From contig NZ_JBJMAV010000001.1 in NCBI RefSeq assembly GCF_046600715.1, forward strand, positions 496,001 to 560,000: DNA of 64,000 bases, in the 5' to 3' direction. How positions within the stretch are numbered: position 1 is the stretch's first letter; each line of letters starts with the position of its first letter. A program made the position numbers and the translations under genes. The notes under the pieces were generated by a model, which saw only the letters and a program-made list of their open reading frames with translations, did no database searches and was not told the origin of the DNA. Shown in pieces: positions 1 through 10,274 of the stretch. This DNA comes from Lysobacter_C viscosus. GTDB lineage: Bacteria > Pseudomonadota > Gammaproteobacteria > Xanthomonadales > Xanthomonadaceae.

Positions 1-1008
1 CGCGTGGACCCGGGCACCGACATCACCCCGCCACGTCCCCACGTCACCGAAAGCCGCGAATACTGGCGCACCGTGGACGCCGCCGAGCTGCGGCGCGGGG
101 TGTCCCTGCAGGCCAGCGCGCCCGGCGCACTGGTGCGCGTCAGCCCTGCGGCGGGCGCCACACCCGTCGATGCCCGGGCGCTGCAGGTCACCCGGGGTGG
201 GCGCGCGGTGCCGCTGGCGAGCCGCACGCCTGCCGCCCAGCTGCAGGCCGCCGGCCTGGCCGTGCCCGATGGCTCGGCGGCGGTGCAGCTGGAACGCCGC
301 GCGGGCGCCGGGGCATTCGCATTGCGCGCGCCCGATGCCCGCGGCCGCTACGTCGTGCATGTATACGAGCCCGAAAGCGATATCCGCCTGTTCGCGGCAC
401 TTGGCCGTGACCGGGTACTGGCGGGGGGGCGCGCCGACATCGCGGTCAACCTGCAGGAAGGCGCGCGGCGATTGCGCGGAACACGGGCGGAGGGTCTGCT
501 GGTGGCGCCGGACGGCCGCACCTGGCCGGTCCAGCTCAAGCCCGGTCGCGACGGCATCCTGCGTGGACGCGCACCCGTGCCGGCCGACGTGGGCGACGCG
601 CCGGGGTTGTGGGAGGTGCAGGTGTTCGCCGGCAACGGCGAGGTCCAGCGCGATGCACGCACGGCCTTCTCGGTGGCACTGCCCACCGCGCGCCTGGACG
701 GCGGCTACCGGTTCGATGCACGCCGGTTGCGCTTCGCGCTGCCGGTGGATGCCGCCGCTCCAGGCCGCTACGAGGCGCGCGGCACGCTCTACGCGACCGC
801 GCCCGACGGCGTGGCACGTCCGGTGTCGGTGGCCCACTCGGCCCGGTGGATGGCGCCGGGTCGTGGCGAGCTGGTGCTTGCGTTCGATCGCGCGCACCTG
901 CCCCCGGGCTACGGCGCGCCTTACGAGTTGCGCCAGCTCGAACTCAACGACCAGTCGAGGATGGCACCGGTGGAGCGGCGCGAGCGAGCCGCGCGCATCG
1001 TGGACTGA
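1..1008 (+). CDS. DUF4785-like exported protein, 5' end missing
   Basis: The reading frame is open from the first base, so the start and any signal peptide lie upstream of the window; a GTG at position 4 is unlikely to be the true start. The 335 visible codons have no transmembrane segment and look like a run of beta-sandwich domains, with alternating hydrophobic strands and phrases such as GRYVVHVYEPES and GLWEVQVFAGNGE. The order and composition resemble the DUF4785 family found in Xanthomonads, whose function is unknown. The next gene starts 118 bases downstream, after a strong hairpin. The family name is recognition from memory, so the assignment is moderate; that it is a real gene is near certain from its codon pattern. 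Confidence 0.62.
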   Translation, partial: RVDPGTDITPPRPHVTESREYWRTVDAAELRRGVSLQASAPGALVRVSPAAGATPVDARALQVTRGGRAVPLASRTPAAQLQAAGLAVPDGSAAVQLERRAGAGAFALRAPDARGRYVVHVYEPESDIRLFAALGRDRVLAGGRADIAVNLQEGARRLRGTRAEGLLVAPDGRTWPVQLKPGRDGILRGRAPVPADVGDAPGLWEVQVFAGNGEVQRDARTAFSVALPTARLDGGYRFDARRLRFALPVDAAAPGRYEARGTLYATAPDGVARPVSVAHSARWMAPGRGELVLAFDRAHLPPGYGAPYELRQLELNDQSRMAPVERRERAARIVD

Positions 1009-1015
1009 CAGGCGT

Positions 1016-1043
1016 CGCGGGCCGGCCATGGCGCCGGCCCGCG
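1016..1043 (+). terminator. Hairpin after the DUF4785 gene
   Basis: A perfect 11-base stem (CGCGGGCCGGC with its complement) closes a 6-base loop eight bases after the stop codon, followed by TCTCT. There is no real T-run, so it may be a weak intrinsic terminator or an mRNA 3' end stabiliser. Confidence 0.5.
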
Positions 1044-1126
1044 TCTCTACCGCGCCCTGCGGGGAATGGCCATGGCGCGCGGCGATTGGCTAAGCTGCCC
1101 GCCTTGCTGACCGAGCGGAGCGGTGG

Positions 1127-1687
1127 ATGAACAAGGTCGTCGTGGTGCTGGTGGTGTTGGGCCTGGCGTTGCTGGGCTATCTCGCGGCGGGTCCGTTCCT
1201 GACCATCAACGCGATGCGCAAGGCGGTGGAAACGCAGAACAGCGCCGAGTTGTCCAAGCACATCGACTTCCCCGTCCTGCGCCGCAACCTGAAGGTCCAG
1301 GTCGACGACTACGTGGTCCGCCAGGCGGGGCCCGACGTCCAGTCCCATCCCTTCGGCTCGATCGCGGTGCAGATCGCCAGCGGCGTCGCGGGCGGTGCGG
1401 TCGACGCACTGACCACCCCGGCGGGCGTGGGGGCGATGATGGAGGGCCGCGGAGTGCTGCATCGCATCACCGGCGGCGGCATCGACCGCAACGACAGCGT
1501 CGCCCATGAGCCCCCGGACGACCCGATGGAGGGGGCCAGCTACGGCTTCGAATCAGCCTCGCGTTTCACCGCCACGGTGCAGGACCCGGCCGGCAACCCG
1601 ACCGTCTTCGTGCTGACCCGGAACGGCCTGGCCTGGCGCCTGACCGATATCCGCCTGCCGCTGTCCGAGCCGACCGGAGCCGACTAG
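1127..1687 (+). CDS. DUF2939 family membrane-anchored protein
   Basis: A 186-residue protein with one N-terminal transmembrane segment (about residues 4-22, VVVVLVVLGLALLGYLAAG), then a soluble domain that should face the periplasm. After the anchor comes the pattern FLTINAMRKAVETQNSAEL..HIDFPVLRRNLK, which is the DUF2939 signature: a short helix-rich unit in which residue pairs set up a conserved FP.LR.NLK core. The family has no known biochemical role. The ATG follows a GGAGCGGTGG purine stretch. It stands alone, convergent with the 5'-nucleotidase gene 44 bases downstream. Confidence 0.75.
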   Translation: MNKVVVVLVVLGLALLGYLAAGPFLTINAMRKAVETQNSAELSKHIDFPVLRRNLKVQVDDYVVRQAGPDVQSHPFGSIAVQIASGVAGGAVDALTTPAGVGAMMEGRGVLHRITGGGIDRNDSVAHEPPDDPMEGASYGFESASRFTATVQDPAGNPTVFVLTRNGLAWRLTDIRLPLSEPTGAD

Positions 1688-1731
1688 CCGGCCGGACGGC
1701 CGACTGAGCCTGCCGGACGGCGCCCGGCCGC

Positions 1732-2640
1732 TCAGGGCCGGTTGGCGATCCCGTGGGGTACGTGTCCGGCGGCGACCAGGCCCTGCGCCGACGCGATGTT
1801 GTGCTCTGAATCGTCAAAGAAGATGTCCGCGCCGAAGGCCTCAAGGAATGGACCTTTCGGGCGCCCGCCCAGGAACAGCGCCTCGTCCAGGCGGATGCCC
1901 CAGTCGCGCAGGGTCCGGATCACGCGCTCATGCGCAGGGACCGATCGGGCGGTGACCAGGGCCGTGCGGATCGGCGAGTCCAGCCCCGGCGGGAACGCCG
2001 CCTGCAGGCGATGCAAGGCATCCAGGAAGCCCCGGAACGGACCGCCCGACAAAGGCTCGCCGGCGCGGCTGCGCTCGTGCTCGGCAAAGGCCGCCAGCCC
2101 ACCCTCCCGCGACACCCGCTCGCCTTCGTCGTCGAAGATCACCGCATCGCCGTCGAAGGCGATGCGCAGCTGGTCGAACCGGTGCTGTGGCGCCCGCGCC
2201 GGCAGCAGGGTCGCGGCGGCTACGCCCGCTTCCAGTGCCTTGCCCACGTCTTCGGCATGGGTCGACAGGAACAGGTCGGCGTTGAACGGACGGATGTACG
2301 GGAACGGCGGCGCGCCGTTGCTGAAGGCCGCACGCTTGATCGCCAGCCCGTGGTGGGCGATGGAGTTGAAGATCCGCAGTCCGGTATCGGCGGAATTGCG
2401 CGAGATCAGGATCACCTCGACGCGCGGGGCCTCCGCCGGCGAGCCTTCGTTGAGCGCCAGCAACTTGCGCACCAGCGGGAAGGCGATGCCCGGGGTCAGC
2501 AGGTCGTCCTCGCGCTGGCGCTGGAAAGCCGCATAGGCGTCGATGCCCTCGGCCTCGAACAGCGCGTGGCTGTCCTCCAGGTCGAACAGGGTGCGCGAGG
2601 AGATCGCGACGATCAGGGGGTCGGCATTGGCGTCTGGCAT
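1732..2640 (-). CDS. Cytosolic 5'-nucleotidase (PF06189-type)
   Basis: A 302-residue protein matching the bacterial relatives of cytosolic 5'-nucleotidase I, which remove phosphate from nucleoside monophosphates. Visible signs are an N-terminal LIVAISSRTLFDLEDSH, the central FDGDAVIFDDEGE at residues 162-174 (the Asp-rich metal site of this HAD-like fold), and a C-terminal FGADIFFDDSEHNI. No signal peptide is present, so it should act in the cytoplasm. The frame stays open 70 codons further upstream, but that part has a random arginine/proline composition, so the ATG at 2640 (MPDANADP) is preferred. It is convergent with the DUF2939 gene and lies 206 bases ahead of the end of nadK. Confidence 0.85.
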   Translation of the reverse strand: MPDANADPLIVAISSRTLFDLEDSHALFEAEGIDAYAAFQRQREDDLLTPGIAFPLVRKLLALNEGSPAEAPRVEVILISRNSADTGLRIFNSIAHHGLAIKRAAFSNGAPPFPYIRPFNADLFLSTHAEDVGKALEAGVAAATLLPARAPQHRFDQLRIAFDGDAVIFDDEGERVSREGGLAAFAEHERSRAGEPLSGGPFRGFLDALHRLQAAFPPGLDSPIRTALVTARSVPAHERVIRTLRDWGIRLDEALFLGGRPKGPFLEAFGADIFFDDSEHNIASAQGLVAAGHVPHGIANRP

Positions 2641-2846
2641 GGCGCCATTCTGCACCCGGCGGGTCGCAGGGCGTGCGACGGGAACGCATCTTCCTGCCAC
2701 CCATCTGTACGGACGGGACACGGGCACGGCATGCGCAGGGTCTCTGTCGGGCCCGAAGCCCGCAAGCCTGCGCGTGCCCGGTGGTGCCGTACCAGCGAGC
2801 GCCCGCTGGACTGATCTGTGCACGGCGGCAGGAGCCTGCCTCACTC

Positions 2847-3620
2847 TCACCCGCTGGTGAACTGCTCCGCCAGCATCCGCTCCTCGAGGTTGTGCTCCGG
2901 GTCGAACAGCAGGGTGACGGTGCGGTCGTGGGACTCGCGGATCATCACCTCGACCACGTCGCGCACTTCGTGGGAATCCGCGGTCGCACTGACCGGGCGC
3001 TTGTAGGGGTCGAGTACGCGGAAGCGGACTTCGGTATCGGCCTTGATCACCGCGCCGCGCCAGCGCCTCGGCCGGAAGGCGGCGATCGGCGTCAGCGCCA
3101 CCACGTTGGTGCCCAGCGGCAGGATCGGGCCGTGGGCCGAGAAGTTGTAGGCCGTGCTGCCGGCAGGCGTCGCGACCATCACGCCGTCGCAGATCAGTTC
3201 GTCAAGGCGGACCTGCCCGTTCAACTCGATCGACAAGTGGGCGGCCTGGCGGGTCTGGCGCAGCAGCGAGACCTCGTTGTACGCCAGGGAGCCGACGGTG
3301 GCGCCCGACTCGGTCTGCGCGACCATTTCCAGCGGGCGCAACACCGCCGGCTCGGCCGCGTGAAGGCGTTCGACCAGCCGGTCCATCCGCTGCTGGTTCA
3401 TCAGGAAGCCGATCGTGCCCAGCTTCATGCCGTACACCGGCTTGCCGAGGCTGCCATGGCGGTGGAGGGTCTGCAGCATGAAGCCGTCGCCGCCCAGCGC
3501 GACGAGCATGTCGGCGTCCTCCGGGGCGTGGTCCCCATGCAGCTTGACCAGCTCTTCGCAGGCGCGTTGCGCCTCCCCAGTCCGGCTGGCGAGGAAGGCG
3601 ATGCGCGGGGTCGAGGTCAT
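2847..3620 (-). CDS. nadK: NAD kinase
   Basis: A 257-residue ATP-NAD kinase, the only route to NADP in bacteria. The diagnostic GGDG motif is at residues 43-46 (LVALGGDGFML), followed by the family patterns YNEVSLLR and TPAGSTAYNFSAHGP for nucleotide binding. The length is slightly short compared with the usual 290 residues, mainly through a compact N-terminus, as seen in Xanthomonads. The 5'-nucleotidase gene lies 206 bases downstream on the same strand; both act in nucleotide metabolism but the gap argues for separate transcripts. Upstream is a hairpin and REP-like sequence separating it from the glutamate dehydrogenase gene. Confidence 0.95.
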   Translation of the reverse strand: MTSTPRIAFLASRTGEAQRACEELVKLHGDHAPEDADMLVALGGDGFMLQTLHRHGSLGKPVYGMKLGTIGFLMNQQRMDRLVERLHAAEPAVLRPLEMVAQTESGATVGSLAYNEVSLLRQTRQAAHLSIELNGQVRLDELICDGVMVATPAGSTAYNFSAHGPILPLGTNVVALTPIAAFRPRRWRGAVIKADTEVRFRVLDPYKRPVSATADSHEVRDVVEVMIRESHDRTVTLLFDPEHNLEERMLAEQFTSG

Positions 3621-3656
3621 GGCCGGCTCCGTGGACGAAGGCCGCAGGATAACCCG

Positions 3657-3680
3657 GGGCGCCAGGATGCCCTGGCGCCC
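3657..3680 (-). terminator. Hairpin after the glutamate dehydrogenase gene
   Basis: A perfect 10-base stem (GGGCGCCAGG) with an ATGC loop lies between the end of the GDH gene and the start of nadK, both on the minus strand. No T-run follows. It may end GDH transcription or protect its 3' end. Confidence 0.4.
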
Positions 3681-3693
3681 GGTCGGCTGCCGA

Positions 3694-3756
3694 AGCGGCT
3701 TCAGCCTAGACCGTCACGATTGAAACCAACCGGTCCGGGCTCGCGGCTGAAGCCGC
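3694..3756. repeat. Diverged REP-type inverted pair
   Basis: AGCGGCTTCAGCC and, 38 bases on, GCGGCTGAAGCCGC face each other. The core AGCGGCTTCAGCC is the same as in the REP clusters at 44.2 and 45.4 kb, but the TGTAGG ends are lost. It lies between GDH and nadK. Confidence 0.6.
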
Positions 3757-3854
3757 CCCTCCGGATGACGACTCCCGCGGCATCGGGTCCGACCCCCTGC
3801 GCCGCGCGAGTGCAATCCAGAGCCGGTGGCACTTCGGCCTCCGGCCCCGACCCG

Positions 3855-6800
3855 TTACTCGCCTTCCGCCGCGATCTGCGCCAGCCGCCTGACCGCCACC
3901 GATACCGTGGGGTAGTCGAGGGACTTCTGGCTGAGCAGGTCGGCCAGCATCGCCTGGGTGAAGCGAAGCGCGGGGTTTTCGCGCTGCAGCCAGGCGGTGA
4001 CTTTCTCCTCCGGCGGCAGCTTGCCTCCGCTGGACAGGATCTGGCTGACCAGCAGGCGTTGCTGGTTGCCCAGCTCATCGCGCAACGCGCCGCGGGCCAG
4101 TGCCTGCCAGCGGCCGTCGACGGTCAGCGCATCGACCTGCTCGTACAACCAGGGCAGGTGCAACGCCGCACCCAGCGCGAAGTAGCCCCGCGCCACTTCC
4201 GCCGGTGGCAGCTTGCGCGAACGCGATATCTCGACGATGTCGCAGCCGAACTCGAGCAAGGGGAGCGCGGCCAGCTCGTTGGACAGTGCGAACGGAAAGC
4301 CCTTGTCCTTCCACTCCTGCAGCCGGGAATCGAACGTTTCCCGGCGTACCTGCGACAGCACCGCCGGCAGCGCCGCGCGCACGGCCTTGAAGCCGTCGCC
4401 GTAGCGCGCCATTGCCGTGGCGATCTCCGGCATCGGACCCGGGCGCGAAAGCAGCCACCGCGACATCGTGCGCATCAACTGCCAGATGGTCTGCAGGGCA
4501 TCGATCTGCGCAGCCTCGGCCACCTTGCCGTCCAGCGCATCGACCTGGGCCCAGAGATCGCGTGCGTCGAGCGCCTCGCGGGCGATGGTGTAGGCCTCGG
4601 CGATCTCCGCCGGGCTGCGACCGGTGTCTTCCTGCATGCGCATGACGAACGTCGCGCCCATGCGGTTGACCATCGAATTGGTGACCGCGGTAGCGATGAT
4701 CTCGCGCTTCAGGCGGTGGTCGCCCATGGCCTTGGAATACTTCTCCTGCAACGGCTGGGGGAAATAGCGCACCAGTTCCTTGGACAGGTAGGGGTCCTCG
4801 GGCACGTTCGATTGCACCAGCTGGTCGAACAGCACCAGCTTGGCGTAGGACAGCAGCACCGCCAGCTCCGGCCGGGTCAGCCCCTGGCCACGCGCCTTGC
4901 GTTCGGCCAGTTCGGCATCCGAAGGCAGGAACTCGATCTGCCGGTCCAGCAGCCCCTGGGACTCCAGCGTGCGGATGAAGTGCTGCTTGGAGCCCAGCCG
5001 CGGGATGCTCATGCGCTCCATCAGGCTGATGGCCTGGTTCTGCCGGTAGTTGTCGACCAGCACCAGTTGCTCGACCTCGCCGGTCATGGCGGCAAGCAGT
5101 TTGTTGCGCGCCTCGATGGCGAGCTTCTTCTTCTGTACCTGGCCGTTGAGCAGGATCTTGATGTTCACCTCGTGGTCGGAGGTGTCCACGCCTGCGGAGT
5201 TGTCGATGAAGTCGGTATTGAGCAGCACGCCGTGCTGGGCCGCTTCGATACGGCCGAGCTGGGTCAGGCCCAGGTTGCCACCCTCGCCCACCACCTTGCT
5301 GCGAAGCTCGCGTCCGTCGACCCGCAGGGCGTTGTTGGCACGGTCCCCGACATCGGCATGTGTCTCACTGCTGGACTTCACGTAGGTGCCGATGCCGCCG
5401 TTCCACAACAGGTCGACCGGCGCCTTGAGGATGGCCGCCATCAACTGGTTGGGGCTCAACGCACTTGCGGTGCCTTCGATGCCCAGGACCTCGCGCACTT
5501 CCGGCGAGACCGGGATCGACTTGAGCGACCTCGCATACACGCCGCCGCCCTTGCTGATCAGCGAGGTGTCGTAGTCGGCCCAGCTGGATCGCGGCAGCTT
5601 GAACATCCGCTGGCGCTCCTTGAACGTGCGCGCCGCATCCGGATCGGGGTCCAGGAAGATGTGCCGGTGGTCGAACGCCGCCACCAGGCGGATATGCCGG
5701 CTCAGCAACATCCCGTTGCCGAACACGTCACCGGACATGTCGCCGATGCCGACCGCGGTGAAGTCCTGCTTCTGGCTGTCGCGGCCCATGGCGCGGAAGT
5801 GCCGCTTGACCGACTCCCACGCGCCCTTGGCGGTGATGCCCATGCCCTTGTGGTCGTAGCCGACCGAACCACCGGACGCGAAGGCGTCGTCGAGCCAGTA
5901 GCCGTGCTCGCGGGCGATGCCGTTGGCGATGTCCGAGAAGGTGGCCGTGCCCTTGTCGGCGGCCACCACCAGGTACGGGTCGTCGCCGTCGTGGCGGACC
6001 ACGTCCGCCGGCGGCACGACCTTGCCATCGACGAGGTTGTCGGTGATGTCCAGCAGGCCGTGGATGAACATCCTGTAGCAGGCCACGCCCTCGGCCCAGA
6101 TCGCGTCTCGGTCACCACCCACCGGGGGGCGCTTGCTGATGAAACCGCCCTTGGAGCCGACCGGGACGATGACCGTGTTCTTGACCATCTGCGCCTTGAC
6201 CAGGCCCAGCACCTCGGTGCGGAAATCCTCGCGGCGGTCCGACCAGCGCAGGCCACCACGTGCCACCGGACCGAAGCGCAGGTGGATGCCTTCCACCCGC
6301 GGGCCGTACACGAAGATCTCGCGGTAGGGGCGCGGCTTGGGCAGGTCAGGCACCTGCGCGGAGTCGAACTTGTAGCTGACGTAGCCCTTGCCCGCTCCAC
6401 CGGCGCCGGCCTGGTAATAGCTGGTGCGCAGGGTGGCGTCGATCACGCCGATGTAGCTGCGCAGGATGCGGTCCTCGTCCAGGCTGGAGACGTTGTCGAT
6501 CAGCTTGGACAGGGCCTTGCGGGTGGCTTCCACCTGCTCGTCGCGGGTGCCGCTACGCGAGGCGAGGACCCGGTCCAGCGCTGCCTGCGTGGCTTCGTCG
6601 CCCGACGCCAGCGCCTGGAACTGTTGCTGCAGTGCCGCGATCCCGGCCTTGACCTCGGCCTTGCTTTCCTTGCCCGTTGCAGGGTCGAACCGGGCTTCGA
6701 ACAGTTCCACCAGCAGCCGCGACAGCAGCGGATAGCGGGTCAGCGTTTCCTCGACGTAGGCCTGGGAGAACGGCACGCCCAACTGCTGCAGGTACTTGCA

Positions 6801-8891
6801 GTAGGCACGCAGCATCGCGACCTGCCGCCACGAGAGCCCGGCGGCGATGATCAGCCGGTTGAAGCCGTCGTTCTCGGCCTCGCCGCGCCAGATGCGCTCG
6901 AACGCCTCCTCGAAGTTCTCGTCCAGCGACTCCACGTCGAACTCGACCGTGGTCTCGACCTCGAAGTCCTGGATGTACATCAGCATGCCATTGGCATACA
7001 GGCGGTACGGGTGCTCGGTGATCACCCGCAGGCCCATGTTCTCCATCATCGGCAGCGCGTCCGAGAGCGGGATGTCGTCCTGCTGCCGGTAGAACTTGAA
7101 GCGCAGCCCGCCGGTGCCGTGGTGGGCCCGGAACAGGCTCAGCCCGAGGTCTCCGGGTTGGGCCAGCGCGGCCAGGTGCTCCACGTCGGTGGCCGCCACC
7201 TTGGCCGAGATGTTCTCGATGTACCCGGCCGGCAGGGCCTTCCCGTACAGGCTGGCCAGTTGCAGGCCGCGCTCCTCTCCATTACGGGCGACGAGCTGTT
7301 CGCGAAGGTCGTCCTGCCAGTTGCGCACGATCTCGGCCAGTTCCGCTTCGATCGCGGCGTTGTCGACCTGGATGGCCTCGCCGGACTTGGGCCGGACCAG
7401 CAGGTGCAACTGCGCCAGCGGCGACTCGCCAAGGACCACCGTGGTGTCCACGTGCTCGCCGTGCAGCACGCGCTTGAGCATCGCCTCGATGCGCAGGCGC
7501 ACGTCGGTGTTGAACCGGTCGCGCGGGATGTAGACCAGACCGGAGAAGAAGCGGCCGTAGCGGTCCCGGCGCAGGAACAGCCGGCTGCGCACGCGCTCCT
7601 GCAGGCCGAGGATGCCGGTAGCGGTCCTGAGCAGCTCGTCTCCGCTGGACTGGAACAGCTCGTCGCGCGGCAGCGTCTCCAGGATGTGGCGCAACGCCTT
7701 GCCGCTGTGGCTGTTGGCCGGCAACCCGGACTGTTCCATGACGAATTCGTGCCGCTGGCGCACCACCGGGATGTCCCACGGCCGCCGGCTGTACGCGCTG
7801 GAGGTGTACAGCCCGAGGAAGCGGTGCTCGCGCACCGGCTTGCAGGCCTCGTCGAACTCGAGCACGCCGATGTAGTCCATGTAGCCCGGGCGGTGCACGG
7901 TGGAGCGGGCGTTGGTCTTGGTCAGGATCAACGCGTCCACGGCGCCTGACTGCGGCATGTAATGCGCCGCCAGCGACGTCAGCGGGCGCGGCTTGCCCGC
8001 ATCCTTGCCGCGCAGCAGTCCCAGGCCGGTGTCCTCCACCGCGCACAGCACTTCCTTTCCGTCCCGCTCGGCGACCCGGTACTCGCGATAGCCCAGGAAG
8101 GTGAAATGTTCGCCCGCGGCCCAGCGCAGGAACTCCTGGGCCTCGGCGCGACCGGCTTCGGTACCCGGCAACGGCTGGCTGTCCAGCGCGTCGGCCACTT
8201 CGACCATGCGGCCGCGCATGACCGCCCAGTCGCGCACGATCGCCCGCACGTCGGCCAGCACCGCCAGCACCGCGCGTTCGATCTCCGGCATCGCATCGGG
8301 CGCCTGCCGGTCGATTTCCAGGTGCATCAGGGATTCGGCCTCGCCGCGTCCGACTTCCGCCAGCCGGCCGGCCTTGTCGCGCTCCATCGCAACCACGGGG
8401 TGGCCCATCACGTGGACGCCGATGCCCAGCTCGGAAAGGGCCATCGTCACCGAGTCGACCAGGAACGGCATGTCGTCGTTGACGATCTGCAGGACGGTGT
8501 GCGGCGACTCCCAGCCATGGCTCTTCAGGCCGGGGGTGAACAGGCGCACCCGGGCCGTGCCCGGCTTGCGGGTCCGGGCGAACTCGAGGAAGTCGGCCGC
8601 CAGTGCCGCCCAGGCCTCTGCGCTGTGCTGCGGCAACTCGTCTTCGCCCATGCGCTGGTAGAACGCGCGGACGAACGCCTCGGCTTCGGCCTGGCGTGCG
8701 GCCGGCATGCGCTTGCGCATGGCGGCGACGATGGGCGACAGCGGAACGCTGCCCGACGCGCGGCCACCCGCGCGGGTCGCAGGTTTGCCTGCCTTCTTCG
8801 GGGCGGGCGCCTTCTTGACGGACGCAGCCTTGCCGGTTTTCTTGGCGACCGGGCGGCTGCTCTTGTTCGGGGCCTTGCGTGCAGTGCTCAT
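3855..8891 (-). CDS. gdhB: NAD-specific glutamate dehydrogenase, large 180-kDa type
   Basis: A 1678-residue NAD-glutamate dehydrogenase of the large bacterial class, converting glutamate to 2-oxoglutarate and ammonia for amino-acid catabolism. The N-terminal half holds the regulatory ACT-like region (DDMPFLVDSVTMALSELGIG). The catalytic part carries GGLRWSDRREDFRTEVLGL, MVKNTVIVPVGSKGGF and the dinucleotide-binding GIGDMSGDVFGNGML. The ATG at 8891 is chosen because the frame upstream loses protein-like character. Just after it, residues 1-45 are rich in Lys, Ala and Pro (KSSRPVAKKTGKAASVKKAP), an extension I do not associate with the family core. The acyl-CoA dehydrogenase gene lies 154 bases upstream on the same strand, with a large palindrome between them. 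Confidence 0.95.
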   Translation of the reverse strand: MSTARKAPNKSSRPVAKKTGKAASVKKAPAPKKAGKPATRAGGRASGSVPLSPIVAAMRKRMPAARQAEAEAFVRAFYQRMGEDELPQHSAEAWAALAADFLEFARTRKPGTARVRLFTPGLKSHGWESPHTVLQIVNDDMPFLVDSVTMALSELGIGVHVMGHPVVAMERDKAGRLAEVGRGEAESLMHLEIDRQAPDAMPEIERAVLAVLADVRAIVRDWAVMRGRMVEVADALDSQPLPGTEAGRAEAQEFLRWAAGEHFTFLGYREYRVAERDGKEVLCAVEDTGLGLLRGKDAGKPRPLTSLAAHYMPQSGAVDALILTKTNARSTVHRPGYMDYIGVLEFDEACKPVREHRFLGLYTSSAYSRRPWDIPVVRQRHEFVMEQSGLPANSHSGKALRHILETLPRDELFQSSGDELLRTATGILGLQERVRSRLFLRRDRYGRFFSGLVYIPRDRFNTDVRLRIEAMLKRVLHGEHVDTTVVLGESPLAQLHLLVRPKSGEAIQVDNAAIEAELAEIVRNWQDDLREQLVARNGEERGLQLASLYGKALPAGYIENISAKVAATDVEHLAALAQPGDLGLSLFRAHHGTGGLRFKFYRQQDDIPLSDALPMMENMGLRVITEHPYRLYANGMLMYIQDFEVETTVEFDVESLDENFEEAFERIWRGEAENDGFNRLIIAAGLSWRQVAMLRAYCKYLQQLGVPFSQAYVEETLTRYPLLSRLLVELFEARFDPATGKESKAEVKAGIAALQQQFQALASGDEATQAALDRVLASRSGTRDEQVEATRKALSKLIDNVSSLDEDRILRSYIGVIDATLRTSYYQAGAGGAGKGYVSYKFDSAQVPDLPKPRPYREIFVYGPRVEGIHLRFGPVARGGLRWSDRREDFRTEVLGLVKAQMVKNTVIVPVGSKGGFISKRPPVGGDRDAIWAEGVACYRMFIHGLLDITDNLVDGKVVPPADVVRHDGDDPYLVVAADKGTATFSDIANGIAREHGYWLDDAFASGGSVGYDHKGMGITAKGAWESVKRHFRAMGRDSQKQDFTAVGIGDMSGDVFGNGMLLSRHIRLVAAFDHRHIFLDPDPDAARTFKERQRMFKLPRSSWADYDTSLISKGGGVYARSLKSIPVSPEVREVLGIEGTASALSPNQLMAAILKAPVDLLWNGGIGTYVKSSSETHADVGDRANNALRVDGRELRSKVVGEGGNLGLTQLGRIEAAQHGVLLNTDFIDNSAGVDTSDHEVNIKILLNGQVQKKKLAIEARNKLLAAMTGEVEQLVLVDNYRQNQAISLMERMSIPRLGSKQHFIRTLESQGLLDRQIEFLPSDAELAERKARGQGLTRPELAVLLSYAKLVLFDQLVQSNVPEDPYLSKELVRYFPQPLQEKYSKAMGDHRLKREIIATAVTNSMVNRMGATFVMRMQEDTGRSPAEIAEAYTIAREALDARDLWAQVDALDGKVAEAAQIDALQTIWQLMRTMSRWLLSRPGPMPEIATAMARYGDGFKAVRAALPAVLSQVRRETFDSRLQEWKDKGFPFALSNELAALPLLEFGCDIVEISRSRKLPPAEVARGYFALGAALHLPWLYEQVDALTVDGRWQALARGALRDELGNQQRLLVSQILSSGGKLPPEEKVTAWLQRENPALRFTQAMLADLLSQKSLDYPTVSVAVRRLAQIAAEGE

Positions 8892-8976
8892 GGAATCGTG
8901 GGATCCGATGCAATGAGGCCCGCGCTTTCGCACGGGCCAGGGGGGATTCGGGAGGTGGCGGACTTCGCGTTGCAAA

Positions 8977-9030
8977 GCGGCCCACGCGGCACCGGCACGC
9001 CACGTGGCGTTCCGGTGTGCAGCGGGCCGC
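8977..9030 (-). terminator. Large nested palindrome between two minus-strand genes
   Basis: The core at 8990-9017 is a 28-base near-perfect palindrome with ACGCCACGTGGCGT at its centre and one mismatched pair. It is flanked by a second arm pair, GCGGCCC at 8977 and GGGCCGC at 9024. It sits between the acyl-CoA dehydrogenase stop and the GDH start, so it could end the first transcript or be an operator for GDH. No T-run is present. Confidence 0.45.
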
Positions 9031-9045
9031 GCCGTGCGCGCATGT

Positions 9046-10206
<1,161 letters not shown>

Positions 10207-10274
10207 GTTGGCACCCTCGGTCTGTCGGTTTCGGACAAGACCCGAATTGTAGCCCCGGCGGCGAAGGAACCCCA

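Noticed and set aside
1688..1731. Direct repeat of GCCGGACGGC between the DUF2939 gene and the 5'-nucleotidase gene as terminator
   Set aside because: The two copies are direct, not inverted, and no good stem with a T-run forms.
2673..7949. Very long open frame on the plus strand opposite NAD-glutamate dehydrogenase
   Set aside because: It mirrors the minus-strand gene; its protein is rich in His, Arg, Gln and Val without any family pattern, as expected for the antisense of GC-rich coding DNA.
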